From Candidatus Binatia bacterium (GTDB taxonomy: Bacteria > Desulfobacterota > Binatia > HRBIN30): 64,000 bases of DNA. A program made the position numbers and the translations under genes. Below the pieces are notes generated by a model. The model had not been told where the DNA came from and made no database searches. It was given only the letters and a program-made list of their open reading frames with translations. Of the stretch, positions 17,289 to 26,889 are shown in pieces. The first letter of the stretch is position 1, and each line of letters begins with the position of its first letter. The stretch covers positions 1 through 64,000 of the forward strand of contig CALAMI010000002.1 in NCBI GenBank assembly GCA_937925685.1, read 5' to 3'.

Positions 17289-17316
17289 TTGACTTCGCTC
17301 CTAGAAGCCTTCTAAC
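17289..17316 (+). promoter_or_regulatory. candidate sigma-70 promoter for the aldolase gene
   Basis: TTGACT at 17289-17294 and TCTAAC at 17311-17316 are 16 bp apart. The predicted start of transcription leaves a leader of about 33 nt that contains the strong GGAGGAG ribosome binding site of the aldolase gene. Confidence 0.38.
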
Positions 17317-17355
17317 GTGGGCATGGTTTCTCGTAAGCACGGAGGAGGAGCGAGG

Positions 17356-18279
17356 ATGACCGAACGCGTGCGTGAAATTCTTAGTTGGTACCGAAGTGAG
17401 AACCCGGGAGTGCTGACGAATTTGGCCCGGCTGTTGAACCATGGCCGCTTGAGCGGAACCGGGAAATTGGTGATTCTGCCGGTCGATCAAGGCTTTGAAC
17501 ATGGGCCCGCGCGCAGTTTTGCCCCCAATCCTGCTGGTTACGACCCGCGGTATCACTTCGAACTAGCGATCGAGGCGGGGTGCAACGCTTACGCGGCGCC
17601 GCTGGGATTCCTCGAGGCTGGTGCAGCAGAGTTTGCCGGTGAGGTGCCGCTGATTCTCAAGCTGAACAACTCGGACACCTTGTACAGTGGCTCTGACCCT
17701 TGTCCAGCGGTGACGGCAAGCGTGGAGGATGCCTTGCGTCTTGGATGTGTGGCGATTGGATTCACGATTTACCCTGGCTCGGCGGCACGCAACGAGATGT
17801 ACGGGCAGTTGCGCGCCCTAGCGGAGGAGGCCAAGCGTAAAGGGTTGGCTGTGGTTGTTTGGTCGTATCCGCGCGGCTCAGGATTGTCCAAAGCAGGGGA
17901 GACGGCGGTGGATGTTGTGGCGTATGCCGCGCAGATCGCTGCCCAACTTGGCGCCCACTTGATCAAGGTTAAGCCCCCGACGAGCCACATCGAGCAGGAT
18001 GCGGCGCGTAAAGTTTATGAAAAGCAGCGCATCCCTGTGGAGACGCTAGCCGATCGCGTGCGGCACGTGGTTCAAAGTGCTTTCCATGGCCGTCGCATCG
18101 TGATTTTCTCGGGTGGCGAGGCCAAAGAAACGAGTGCAATTTTGGATGAGATCCGTGCGATCCGCGACGGTGGGGGGTTTGGGTCGATTATCGGGCGGAA
18201 TTCTTTTCAGCGCCCGCGCAAAGAGGCGATCGACTTTTTGCACACGGTTATGGACATCTATGCCGGGAAGGTGAACTAA
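17356..18279 (+). CDS. fbaB: class I fructose-bisphosphate aldolase (DhnA/FbaB type)
   Basis: 307-residue Schiff-base aldolase of the archaeal-type class I family; it interconverts fructose-1,6-bisphosphate and the triose phosphates in glycolysis and gluconeogenesis. The signature VILPVDQGFEHGP occurs near the N-terminus, the likely Schiff-base lysine is in HLIKVKPPT (about residue 205), and phosphate-binding segments FSGGEAKET and GGGFGSIIGRNSF lie near the C-terminus. The ATG at 17356 is chosen because GGAGGAGGAG stands just before it; the longer start at 17317 has no such site. With glpX at 25.6 kb it supports gluconeogenic carbon flow. Confidence 0.93.
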   Translation: MTERVREILSWYRSENPGVLTNLARLLNHGRLSGTGKLVILPVDQGFEHGPARSFAPNPAGYDPRYHFELAIEAGCNAYAAPLGFLEAGAAEFAGEVPLILKLNNSDTLYSGSDPCPAVTASVEDALRLGCVAIGFTIYPGSAARNEMYGQLRALAEEAKRKGLAVVVWSYPRGSGLSKAGETAVDVVAYAAQIAAQLGAHLIKVKPPTSHIEQDAARKVYEKQRIPVETLADRVRHVVQSAFHGRRIVIFSGGEAKETSAILDEIRAIRDGGGFGSIIGRNSFQRPRKEAIDFLHTVMDIYAGKVN

Positions 18280-18357
18280 CCTAGCGACTTGTGAGGGGTG
18301 CAAGCGTCATTGGAGCCGCAGGAGCGGTAGTCGTATTGTGGACGCGCGTCGTCGGGC

Positions 18358-19500
18358 TCAAGACTTCAAAAGGTTACGGGCAATGACCACGCGTTGGATT
18401 TGCGAGGTCCCTTCGTAAATTTGCAGCAGTTTGGCATCGCGCATCAGTTTTTCCACCGGGTACTCGCGCATGTAACCATATCCACCGAAAATTTGCACCG
18501 CGTCGGTGGTGATGCGCATACAAGCATCCGCCCCAAAAGCTTTTGCGTAACTGGAAACGATCGGTGCCCCCGCTCCTTGATCGAGCAGCCAAGCCGCCTT
18601 GTAAGTTAACAAGCGCATGGCCTCCACTTCGATGGCCATGTCGGCGAGCATAAACTGGATCGCTTGAAAATTGGCAATCGGTTGGCCAAAGGCTTGCCGT
18701 TCGAGCGCATACTTCTTTGCCTCGTCCAGCGCGCGCTGAGAAATCCCGATAGCAATGGCGCCAATTTCCGGGCGAGTATGGTCAAAGGTTTGCATGGCAA
18801 GCCTGAACCCCTGCCCTTCTTCCCCCACCAGGGCATTTTTGGGAACCACGACCTCCTCGAACACAACTTCCGCAGTATCGGCAGCACGTTGCCCAAGTTT
18901 GCCGTGCATGCGCCGACGTTTAATTCCAGGCATGTCGGCGGGCAGAACGAAGCAGGAAATGCCTTGATGGCGGAGGTTGCGGTCGCGCGTGGCAAACACC
19001 GTGTACCAGTGGGCGACGGATCCATTCGAGATGAAGTGCTTCACGCCATTGATGACAAAGTCGTCACCCACTCGCCGGTAGGTCGTCGACATGCCAGCGA
19101 CATCTGACCCCGCTCCCGGTTCGGTTGTGCAAAAAGCCGCGAACGTAAATTCGTGCGCCAACATACCGAGATATTTCTTCTTTTGCTCCTCGGTTCCCGC
19201 TTTGATCAAAGGTACAGCGGCCAGCCCGTTGGCGGCCACCGCGTTAGTAATCCCCGCACACCCGTAGTTGAGTTCCTCGAGGATCAAAATGGTATCCAAA
19301 ACGCCTAGCCCAGGCCCGCCATACTCCTTGGGGACCTCGAAATTCATCAAACCAAGCTCCCAGGCCTTTCGGCAAACGTCGACGGGGAACGTTTCTGTCT
19401 CGTCGCAGTGGGCGGCAACGGGAATAATTTCCTCGGCCGCAAACTTGCGTGCGAGTTCTTTCATTTCGCGTTGCTCCGGGCTCATTTCGAACGAGAACAT
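18358..19500 (-). CDS. acyl-CoA dehydrogenase (short/medium-chain type)
   Basis: 380-residue enzyme with all classic signatures: TTEPGAGSDVAGMS (FAD/substrate loop, about residue 130), the second signature QAFGQPIANFQ, and IYEGTSQIQR at the C-terminus, whose Glu is the catalytic base of short- and medium-chain acyl-CoA dehydrogenases. The ATG at 19500 is preceded by GAGGAGG. It is divergent from the FG-GAP surface protein gene, with 263 bp between. Electrons would pass to ETF. The chain-length preference is not readable from the sequence. Confidence 0.95.
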   Translation of the reverse strand: MFSFEMSPEQREMKELARKFAAEEIIPVAAHCDETETFPVDVCRKAWELGLMNFEVPKEYGGPGLGVLDTILILEELNYGCAGITNAVAANGLAAVPLIKAGTEEQKKKYLGMLAHEFTFAAFCTTEPGAGSDVAGMSTTYRRVGDDFVINGVKHFISNGSVAHWYTVFATRDRNLRHQGISCFVLPADMPGIKRRRMHGKLGQRAADTAEVVFEEVVVPKNALVGEEGQGFRLAMQTFDHTRPEIGAIAIGISQRALDEAKKYALERQAFGQPIANFQAIQFMLADMAIEVEAMRLLTYKAAWLLDQGAGAPIVSSYAKAFGADACMRITTDAVQIFGGYGYMREYPVEKLMRDAKLLQIYEGTSQIQRVVIARNLLKS

Positions 19501-19763
19501 CAGGCACCTCCTCGTCGCTATAAGGGCACGCTGCAAACTTCTGCACGGAGGCCACTAGCACGGGGACTCGACGGCAATCCAGGGCAACGACAAAGGTGCT
19601 TGCTTTACGGTGGCAGTTGTGCGCTAAAGGCTGCTTCGACTGTTGGGTATCTTTCCATTTGACAAACCTGGTGCGGGGTTGAAGAAAGGAGCCCGCAATC
19701 TGCAATGGCTTGAGGCAAAGGATTTTGATAAGCCGGTCGCGATCCACACGAGGAGAACGGTTC

Positions 19764-22466
19764 ATGAGGTGCACGATCAGTGGTTTTTTCGCGCTTGTAG
19801 TGGGATTGGGAGGGCTCAGTCCCCTCGCCGCGCAAGTTTCGTTTATCCCCGGGGAACAACGACAAGTTCCCAACGGCCCCACGTATGTTGCCGGTGGCGA
19901 TTTTAATGGAGACGGCATCAATGATGTTGTGGTTGCCAGTACGGTTCGCGATAGGATTACGGTTTTGTTCGGTAGCCCCACGGGGATCTTCTCGTCCGTT
20001 GTGGAAATCCCGGTGGGGACGTTGCTGCGCGGTGTAGCCGTCGGAGACTTCAACGGTGACAACATTAACGACATTGCCGTCACCGATCCGAACGTGGGCA
20101 AGTTGTTCGTTATTCGTGGCGAGGGAACTGGTGGTCGCAACGACGGGCGCTTTGCTGCGCCGCAGCCATTTGACGTTACCCGGCGTGGTCCGGTGTGGGT
20201 AGCTACGGGTTACTTCGATAGCGACAACCGAACCCGTCTCGATGCGGCAACCGCCAACGGCGCTGCGGATTCGTTCACCGTCTTGGTGAACCAAGGTGGG
20301 AATCGTGGCTTGGCCCGGGTGGGCACGTTCCCCGTTGGAGCGAACGCCAACCCGCGTGTGATCTTGGCCCATGACTTAAACGGCGATCGCCTGGACGACG
20401 TGATCTTGCTCGATACCGGAACTCGCGGAACCGACGAGGTTTCGGTGTTTCTCAACACGGGTACGGGGACGTTCAGTGGGGTTGTTCCCCAGCGGTACGT
20501 CGTCGGCACGGAGGCCTTTGGCATCACCAAGGGGGACTTCAATAATGATGGCCGAATCGATTTGGCTGTTGTCAACCGCGAGCTTCGCGCTGTGAATCAA
20601 TTCTCGATTTCCATCTTGATCGGCGGGGAGAGTCCGTTGTTTCGCGTCTTACCGCCTTTGCGCTTATCGTGCCCATCGCGGATCAGTGGAGTGGCTGTGG
20701 TTTGCACCCCGCAAGATATTGCTGCGGCAGATTTCGATTTAGACACGCGCCAAGATCTTGCGGTTTCGTTCAGTACGCGAGCGGCCGACAACAATGCGGT
20801 GTTTGCCGGATTTGTGAATGTTTACACTGGATTAGGTGATGGTCGCTTCGAGTTCGGTACCCAGGTCATCGTTGGGTTGGGTCCGCGCCGGATCGCGGCC
20901 ATGGACTTCACCGGTGATGCTATTCCGGACATTGCCGTAGCGGAGTTTTCGAATAATTCCGTTCGGGTGTTGCGTGCCCGTGAGATACCACCCCGTCCGA
21001 ACGGAGCTGCTTGCACGGTAGGTAGACAATGTGAGTCTGGTAACTGCGTGAACAATGTTTGTTGCAGCACTGCGAGTTGCCCGCAGGGAGAGCGGTGTGA
21101 CATCTTGCCTCCGCGAGCAACGAGTTTGGACGGTGTTTGCCGGCCACCGGCACCCAACGGGAGCCGCTGCACGCTAGGGGCGCAGTGCGAATCTGGCCGC
21201 TGCGTGGACGGCTTCTGCTGCGCATCGGCATCCTGTCCGGAAGGGCAATATTGTAACACGGGAACCTGTGGTCCACCGGCAGGCAACGGCGTGCCGTGCA
21301 ATGCCCCTGAACAGTGTGCTTCCGGATTCTGCACGGACGGAGTCTGCTGCAGTGATCCGCTGTGCGCTGTGAATGCTGCCTGCAACATCCCCGGCTTTGA
21401 AGGAACCTGTACCACTCGGCTGCCACCAGGAAGCCCATGTACAGACCCAGCTCAGTGTTGTACCAGCATCGACGACCCGACGCAGTGTGACCCCTCGTTT
21501 TGCATCGACGGGTTCTGTTGCGAGCGGCAATGCTCCAGTAGTGAGACCTGCGCCGCGCCTGGGCGCGAGGGACAGTGCGTGCCCAAGCCGACAGCAACCC
21601 CAACGCCGATCTTCACCCCAACGCCGCTGCCCATCGGGTTCCCATGTACTTCCGATGCTCGCTGCATCAGCGGGTTTTGCGTAGACGGTGTTTGCTGTCG
21701 CGAGCGCCTTTGCCCAGCTGGGCAATCATGTGGTATTCCGGGGTTCGCTGGTACTTGTCAACTCAGGCGGCCAAACGGCGATCAGTGCGACAGCAATGAC
21801 GACTGTGAAAGCGGTTTCTGTCGCCTCACTGGCGGCGGAATGGGCGTGTGTGACATTCCTCCCCCCACCCCGACGCCGACGAAGGTGCCGCGGGGTGGTT
21901 CGTGCTCAGACACTTCACAGTGCGAATCGTTCTTCTTTTGTAACACGGTAGAGGGCGGGGTGTGCTGCAACCAGCCGGAGTGTCCACCGGGCCAATCTTG
22001 CCGCGTTCCGGGCAATGCTGGCTTCTGTCAGCCAATTCCCCCCACGCCTACACCCCGTAAGGGGATAGGGGAGCCGTGCTCGCGTCCAGAGCAGTGTGAG
22101 TCGGATTTCTGCGTGCATAACGTCTGTTGCGAAGTTGAGGTGTGCGACCCTGGTGAACGATGCGACATCACAGGGTTCCGCGGGTTCTGCGTGCCCCCGT
22201 TTGACGTTGGTGAGGCGTGCCAGAAAAACTCGGATTGCATCACGAACCTCTGCTTGTCTGGCTTTTGCCAGCCTCCACCGACTTTGCCACCGACGCCGCC
22301 GACTCCGTTGCCAGCGAGTCCGACACCAGAAATCGAGACGAGGGTTGACCGGAGCGGTGGTTGCCATGTGGTGACGACGGGCAGTGGTCTACCGGGGTGG
22401 CCCTTCCTTGCTGTGGCTGCTCTCGCTTGGATGCGACGGCAGAGGCGCTTAGGACGAGGGCACTAG
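19764..22466 (+). CDS. secreted FG-GAP/VCBS and Cys-rich repeat protein with a C-terminal sorting-like tail
   Basis: 900-residue surface or secreted protein. A signal peptide (MRCTISGFFALVVGLGGL) is followed by about six FG-GAP/VCBS repeats (residues about 45-430) with calcium-type loops such as GDFNGDGINDVVVA and GDFNNDGRIDLAVV, which usually fold as a beta-propeller. Residues about 430-850 carry repeated Cys modules of the form GxxCxxxxQCxSGxCVxxVCC. The last 35 residues have GGC, a hydrophobic stretch (GWPFLAVAALAW) and RRQRR, resembling MYXO/JDVT-CTERM type sorting tails. The ATG at 19764 has GAGGAGAA upstream. Its stop overlaps the end of the convergent exonuclease gene by 18 bp. Confidence 0.85.
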   Translation: MRCTISGFFALVVGLGGLSPLAAQVSFIPGEQRQVPNGPTYVAGGDFNGDGINDVVVASTVRDRITVLFGSPTGIFSSVVEIPVGTLLRGVAVGDFNGDNINDIAVTDPNVGKLFVIRGEGTGGRNDGRFAAPQPFDVTRRGPVWVATGYFDSDNRTRLDAATANGAADSFTVLVNQGGNRGLARVGTFPVGANANPRVILAHDLNGDRLDDVILLDTGTRGTDEVSVFLNTGTGTFSGVVPQRYVVGTEAFGITKGDFNNDGRIDLAVVNRELRAVNQFSISILIGGESPLFRVLPPLRLSCPSRISGVAVVCTPQDIAAADFDLDTRQDLAVSFSTRAADNNAVFAGFVNVYTGLGDGRFEFGTQVIVGLGPRRIAAMDFTGDAIPDIAVAEFSNNSVRVLRAREIPPRPNGAACTVGRQCESGNCVNNVCCSTASCPQGERCDILPPRATSLDGVCRPPAPNGSRCTLGAQCESGRCVDGFCCASASCPEGQYCNTGTCGPPAGNGVPCNAPEQCASGFCTDGVCCSDPLCAVNAACNIPGFEGTCTTRLPPGSPCTDPAQCCTSIDDPTQCDPSFCIDGFCCERQCSSSETCAAPGREGQCVPKPTATPTPIFTPTPLPIGFPCTSDARCISGFCVDGVCCRERLCPAGQSCGIPGFAGTCQLRRPNGDQCDSNDDCESGFCRLTGGGMGVCDIPPPTPTPTKVPRGGSCSDTSQCESFFFCNTVEGGVCCNQPECPPGQSCRVPGNAGFCQPIPPTPTPRKGIGEPCSRPEQCESDFCVHNVCCEVEVCDPGERCDITGFRGFCVPPFDVGEACQKNSDCITNLCLSGFCQPPPTLPPTPPTPLPASPTPEIETRVDRSGGCHVVTTGSGLPGWPFLAVAALAWMRRQRRLGRGH

Positions 22467-24374
22467 TTGAGGCGCAGCAAGAAGTTGCTCGCAGGCGGCC
22501 CGCCACTCTTCTCCTAGAGTGGCGGGCCAATGCGTATTTGGGTGCGGTAAGCGGAAGACTACCCCGCCCCTTGCTCGGCGGTCGCGCAGCCAAGCAGCGA
22601 TAATCACGCCCGCCTCAACACGGTCTGCCCGGGGTCTTTGGCGTGGGGGGTCCTGGGCGTGTTGCAGCACCCAGGGCTCGATTTCGAACGGCTGAAGGAT
22701 AACGGCTCGCGCGACTAGTTCTCCGGCAAGCAGCAAATAGGCGCGAATGGCCGCGCCATGACCCTCGGGCAAAAGTAGCAAGAAATTTTGGTCGGAGTTC
22801 AGCCATCCCAAAAAGCGAAAGCGGGCGCAGAGGCGTTCGAAAAAAACCAGCTCTTGTTGAACTCTTTGCGCTGCCTCGAAGCGCTCGAGTTCGACGAAAC
22901 GATCCCGCTCAGCAAGAAGGTGAGTCCGGGTAGCTTCGCCGTTCCGAGCAAGATCGGCCAACAGAGCCGCCACTCTTTCTTGATACGCCTCGCTTTCGAT
23001 TCGGGCAGCACACGGCATTGTGCAGAGACCAGTTTGCCCTTGAAAACACGGTGTGATCTCTGGCGATGGCACGAGCCGGCCTCGGCACGTCCTTAGCCCG
23101 TACATGCGCAGCCAAATCTTCAACAGCCGCTCTGCCTCTTGACGCGAGCGCAAGGGTCCGATGAGTCGATGCACTTGTCTGCCCGGGCGTGATGCGATGG
23201 AGACGCGTGGGAAGCCTGGTTCACAGCCGATCTTCAAATAGGCCACTTGCGGTAAGTGCTTGAACCGTTGGTTGTATGGCGGCTTGGCACGACGGATCTC
23301 TTCGGCTTCTAGGAGAGCAGCCTCGAGCTCTGAGGAACAACGTTCCACGCGCACGCGATGAACATGACGAATAAGGTCGAGAGTTTTATTGGAGTGGTGC
23401 TCCGCATTGACGAGGTAAGAGAACACCCGTCGGCGCACATCTTTTGCCCGGCCAATGTATAACAGCCGATCAGCCTCGTCATAAAAGCGATAAATGCCAG
23501 GGCTATCGGGCAATTCCTCCACCGCCGCGCGCGGCAGTGGACAAAAGAATGGCCGGCCATCGCGTGCTTCGTTTTGGAGGGCGAGAAGCTGATCGACTCG
23601 CTGGATCCCTGTGGATTTAGCGCGTTGCATGAGATGGAAAAGGATCTCCACGGTGATCAGTGCGTCACCGAGAGCGCGGTGACGCCGTTCGGGCCGGATG
23701 CCGAAAAATTCTGCTAATGTGTCGAGCCCGCGTTTGCGTACTTCGGGAACCAAGCGACGAGCCAGTTTGAGCGTACACACGTGCGTGTCCGTTAGTGGAG
23801 CACCGGTAAGCTGGCGAGAAGCAAGATTGAGGTAGCCCAGGTCAAAGCTGGCATTGTGGGCGACAAGCACAGCATCGCGCACGAACTCGCGAAACTCCGG
23901 CCAGACTTCCGCAATGGAAGGTTGATCGCGCAACATCGCCCAGTCGATCCCGGTCAGATGAACGATAAAGGGCGGTGGACGCTTGCTCGGTCGCACCAAG
24001 CGCTCGAAGCAGCTTACGACGCGCCCGCGCTCTACCCGCGCTGCCCCAATCTCCATGATGCCGCCGACGTCGGGAGTTAGGCCCGTCGTTTCGAGGTCGA
24101 CAACGACAAAGCTGGCGTCGTCCAAAGGCTGGCCAAGAAGGGCGTATTCTCGCAGCTTCCAGCGACCGAGGTGGGGGTCGAAGACGAACCGCGGGTCAGG
24201 TTCGAGGAGCAGCCGGATGAGATATGGCTGCAGCTCAGCATCGGACCCGGGAGAAGTGAACATCAAGTGGAGCAGTTCGTCGGCAGTGGCGCCTGCAGGT
24301 CGTTGTTGGAGATAAGCATAAACCTTGTCGCGCATGCTGAAGCTGCGCTCCTCGTGCTCGAAAACGGCCTTCAT
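22449..24374 (-). CDS. DEDDh exonuclease / GIY-YIG (UvrC/Cho-like) fusion nuclease
   Basis: 641 residues. After about 85 N-terminal residues comes a DnaQ-like 3'-5' exonuclease with VVDLETTG (Asp and Glu), HNASFDLGYL and HRALGDAL (His and Asp). A GIY-YIG domain follows (about 290-375): SPGIYRFYDEADRLLYIGRAKDVRRRV, related to UvrC N-terminal and Cho nucleases. The C-terminal part contains a Cys cluster (CFQGQTGLCTMPC) like that near the end of the Cho/UvrC module. It probably acts in DNA repair. The ATG overlaps the prfB stop as ATGA, implying cotranslation. Confidence 0.9.
   Translation of the reverse strand: MKAVFEHEERSFSMRDKVYAYLQQRPAGATADELLHLMFTSPGSDAELQPYLIRLLLEPDPRFVFDPHLGRWKLREYALLGQPLDDASFVVVDLETTGLTPDVGGIMEIGAARVERGRVVSCFERLVRPSKRPPPFIVHLTGIDWAMLRDQPSIAEVWPEFREFVRDAVLVAHNASFDLGYLNLASRQLTGAPLTDTHVCTLKLARRLVPEVRKRGLDTLAEFFGIRPERRHRALGDALITVEILFHLMQRAKSTGIQRVDQLLALQNEARDGRPFFCPLPRAAVEELPDSPGIYRFYDEADRLLYIGRAKDVRRRVFSYLVNAEHHSNKTLDLIRHVHRVRVERCSSELEAALLEAEEIRRAKPPYNQRFKHLPQVAYLKIGCEPGFPRVSIASRPGRQVHRLIGPLRSRQEAERLLKIWLRMYGLRTCRGRLVPSPEITPCFQGQTGLCTMPCAARIESEAYQERVAALLADLARNGEATRTHLLAERDRFVELERFEAAQRVQQELVFFERLCARFRFLGWLNSDQNFLLLLPEGHGAAIRAYLLLAGELVARAVILQPFEIEPWVLQHAQDPPRQRPRADRVEAGVIIAAWLRDRRARGGVVFRLPHPNTHWPATLGEEWRAACEQLLAAPQLVPSS
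22497..22528. repeat. 13-bp perfect inverted repeat at a convergent gene junction
   Basis: GGCCCGCCACTCT (22497-22509) and AGAGTGGCGGGCC (22516-22528) flank a 6-nt loop. It lies 31 bp past the stop of the FG-GAP gene but inside the last codons of the exonuclease gene. It could terminate the plus-strand transcript although no T tract follows. Confidence 0.55.
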
Positions 24375-25517
24375 CCGCTCTTTGGCGTGGACATGCGAGC
24401 TTGCTGGCGTAAGTATGCCTCGATGAAGGAGTCGATCTCACCATCGAGTACTGCATCGGCATTGCCGACTTCGACACCTGTGCGGTGATCTTTGACCAAC
24501 CGATAAGGTTGTAACACATAGGAACGGATCTGATTGCCCCAGGCAATTTCGCGTTGCGACTCGGCAAGTTCGGCAAGTTGCTCGTGGCGTTTTTTCAGTT
24601 CCAATTCATACAGGCGCGCGCGCAAAATCCGCATTGCCATGGATTTGTTCTTGTACTGCGAGCGCTCGTTTTGACACGTTACCACGATGCCCGTGGGGAT
24701 GTGGGTAATCCGGACAGCGGAGTCCGTTTTGTTGACGTGTTGCCCGCCAGCGCCACTGGCTCGGAAAGTGTCGATCCGTAAGTCTTTCTCTTCGATGGCG
24801 ACCTCGATGTCTTCGTCGAGGTCTGGGTAAACGAATACTGAGGCAAAGGACGTATGTCGGCGCGCATTGGCATCGAACGGGGAAATGCGAACGAGGCGAT
24901 GCACGCCGACTTCGGCCTTGAGGTAGCCGTACGCATAAGGTCCCTCGACAGCAACCGTGGCACTTTTGATTCCGGCGCCTTCGCCCGGCTGCAAGTCGAG
25001 GATTTCTGTTTTGAAACCCCGACGTTCCGCCCACCGCAAATACATGCGGAACAACATTTCTGCCCAGTCTTGAGCTTCGAGGCCGCCGGCACCGGGGTGA
25101 ATAGTCAGGATGGCGTTTCCGCTATCGTGTTCACCGGAAAGCAAGCGTTCGAGCTCGAGTCGCTCGAGTTGTTCGCGGAGTTCCGCGACAAGGCGTTTGA
25201 GCTCACCCACGGATTCGGCGTCGCCCTGGCGAGCGAATTCCACCAAAACGCGGGCGTCGTCGAGTTTGCGCGTCAACTGGCGGTAAACATCGAGCAGCCG
25301 TAAGATCTCCGCGCGTTCACGTTGCGCTGCCCGCGCCCGCTCGCGGTCGCTCCAGAACTCCGGGGCTGCGGCTTGTGCGTCAAGTTCGCTAAGTCGGCGC
25401 TCGCGCTGAGCGACGTCAAAGATAGCTCCCGAGGGTGTTCACGCGGTGCGCGAGTTCACGTACCTGCTCTCCGAGTGTTTCATCGAACACGGGTATGTCT
25501 GCCGAGCGATTCTGCAT
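24371..25517 (-). CDS. prfB: peptide chain release factor 2, expressed by programmed +1 frameshift
   Basis: Recognises UGA and UAA stop codons and releases the peptide. The upstream frame starts at ATG 25517 and encodes 33 residues ending GSYL at an in-frame TGA (25416-25418). A +1 shift at CTT-TGA-C continues as DVAQRERRLSELDAQ into the main frame, giving about 381 residues, the normal RF2 size. The main frame has the stop-recognition tripeptide SPF (RISPFDANARR) and the catalytic GGQ (ASGAGGQHVNKTDS). Annotating only from the ATG at 25276 would lose the N-terminal domain. It is followed by the exonuclease fusion gene with a 4-bp overlap. Confidence 0.95.
25415..25430 (-). promoter_or_regulatory. 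prfB programmed +1 frameshift site
   Basis: On the minus strand the order is GGGAG (Shine-Dalgarno-like), C, TAT, CTT, TGA, C. This is the classic RF2 autoregulatory shift site: slow decoding of the internal UGA when RF2 is scarce allows the CUU peptidyl-tRNA to slip to UUU. The SD-like element is placed as in E. coli. Confidence 0.92.
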
Positions 25518-25572
25518 AGGCCCATGTTTAGTCAACTCCCTGACGGGTGCAAGCACGAGAGCTGAGCCACGA

Positions 25573-26568
25573 TTAAAATTCGACGACGGCGTCTGGTGAT
25601 CCGTCCAAATGCACGGTATCGACAAAGCGAATGATGCGTTCCCGCAGGGTCATGACGACGGAGTAGGTGCGCGCACCATGGCCGAAGAAGCGTACCCCGC
25701 GAAGCAACGCGCCGTCGGTAACGCCCGTTGCCGCAAAGAGGATATCTGGTCCCGGGGCGAGATCGCGCTCCGTGTACAAGCGGTGCGGGTCGCTGATTCC
25801 CATCCCGCGCAGGCGTTCTTCAAAGCGACGGCGCTCCTCGTCTCCTGGTTTTGCAGGGACGAGACGAGCTTCCATGCCACCGTTTAAGCAGCGCAGCGCG
25901 GCCGCGGTGAGAACCCCCTCCGGCGCTCCGCCAATACCCATCACCGCGTGCACATTGGTCCGGCGGATGGCTGCAGAAATGCCGGCGGAAAGATCGCCGT
26001 CACTGATCAGCCGAATGCGAGCCCCGGCGCTGCGGATGTCTTCGATGAGTTTTTCATGCCGGGGACGATCGAGCACGATGACGACGAGATCCTTCACCGC
26101 TCGATCGAGTCGTTTGGCGATTGCCGTGAGGTTATCTTTCACTGTGGCATCGAGATGTACAGCGCCGCGAGCTGCGGGTCCGACGATAATTTTCTCCATG
26201 TAACAGTCGGGTGCGTGTAAGAGGCCCCCCTTGTTGGCGGCCGCTAAAACGGCAATCGCACCCGGAGCACCCGTGGCGCACAAGTTGGTCCCTTCTAAAG
26301 GATCCACGGCAATGTCGACCTCGGGATCTTCGTCTCGCTGCCGGCCGACTGCCTCTCCGATGTAGAGCATCGGAGCTTCGTCTCGTTCTCCTTCTCCGAT
26401 GACGACCGTCCCCCGCATGGGTAGCGCGTCCATGCACTTCCGCATCGCCTCGACGGCGACGCGATCGGAAAGCTTGCGGTCCCCCTGTCCCATCGTGCGC
26501 GCCGCGGCAATGGCCGCCTCCTCTACGACCCGCAGAAACTCTCGCGATAATAGGCCTTCAAAAGACAC
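25573..26568 (-). CDS. glpX: class II fructose-1,6-bisphosphatase
   Basis: 331-residue metal-dependent phosphatase of gluconeogenesis, fructose-1,6-bisphosphate to fructose-6-phosphate. Signatures of the GlpX family are [20 protein letters not shown] (metal-binding Glu residues), [23 protein letters not shown] and [15 protein letters not shown]. It starts at GTG 26568, with GGGAGGG placed nine bases upstream. It lies 55 bp upstream of the prfB start on the same strand, so cotranscription is possible. Together with the class I aldolase at 17.4 kb it makes a gluconeogenic pair. Confidence 0.95.
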   Translation of the reverse strand: MSFEGLLSREFLRVVEEAAIAAARTMGQGDRKLSDRVAVEAMRKCMDALPMRGTVVIGEGERDEAPMLYIGEAVGRQRDEDPEVDIAVDPLEGTNLCATGAPGAIAVLAAANKGGLLHAPDCYMEKIIVGPAARGAVHLDATVKDNLTAIAKRLDRAVKDLVVIVLDRPRHEKLIEDIRSAGARIRLISDGDLSAGISAAIRRTNVHAVMGIGGAPEGVLTAAALRCLNGGMEARLVPAKPGDEERRRFEERLRGMGISDPHRLYTERDLAPGPDILFAATGVTDGALLRGVRFFGHGARTYSVVMTLRERIIRFVDTVHLDGSPDAVVEF

Positions 26569-26889
26569 AATGAGCGCCCTCCCTCATGGAAAGTGAACGT
26601 TTCCTGACATAAGCGAATCGAACAGGCAATGGTGCATCGATCCGGGATCGACTGCTCTTCGGCAGCACGAACCAACGCAGTCGGCCGAGCATGCCGCCCT
26701 GGAGCGGCGGGTTGTCAACACGGTGATCGAGGATGGGAGTGGCCACTGCGCCCGACGCTTGACCCCACTGACGCGTTGGGTGTGGCCGTTGCGCTGCTCG
26801 GTGTTGCACTCGCGGCTCCTCCGGATGGGTTTAGGCTAGTGGCTTCGAGCTTGACTGGAATCCGCCGCCGGGGCGGTTAGCTAACAGGT
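26569..26889. other. divergent intergenic region between glpX and thiD
   Basis: 320 bp. An open frame ending at 26880 has no recognisable protein features. I looked for a TPP riboswitch ahead of thiD and did not see its conserved CUGAGA element. Promoters for both neighbours must lie here, but I cannot place a good -35/-10 pair. Confidence 0.5.

Noticed and set aside
17283-17315. Ten-codon leader ORF (MTLTSLLEAF) with AAGGAG upstream of the aldolase gene
   Set aside because: The better explanation is that this DNA holds the -35/-10 promoter; no attenuator structure follows.
26569-26889. TPP or cobalamin riboswitch ahead of thiD
   Set aside because: A GCCACTG string is present, but the other conserved elements of either aptamer are not.
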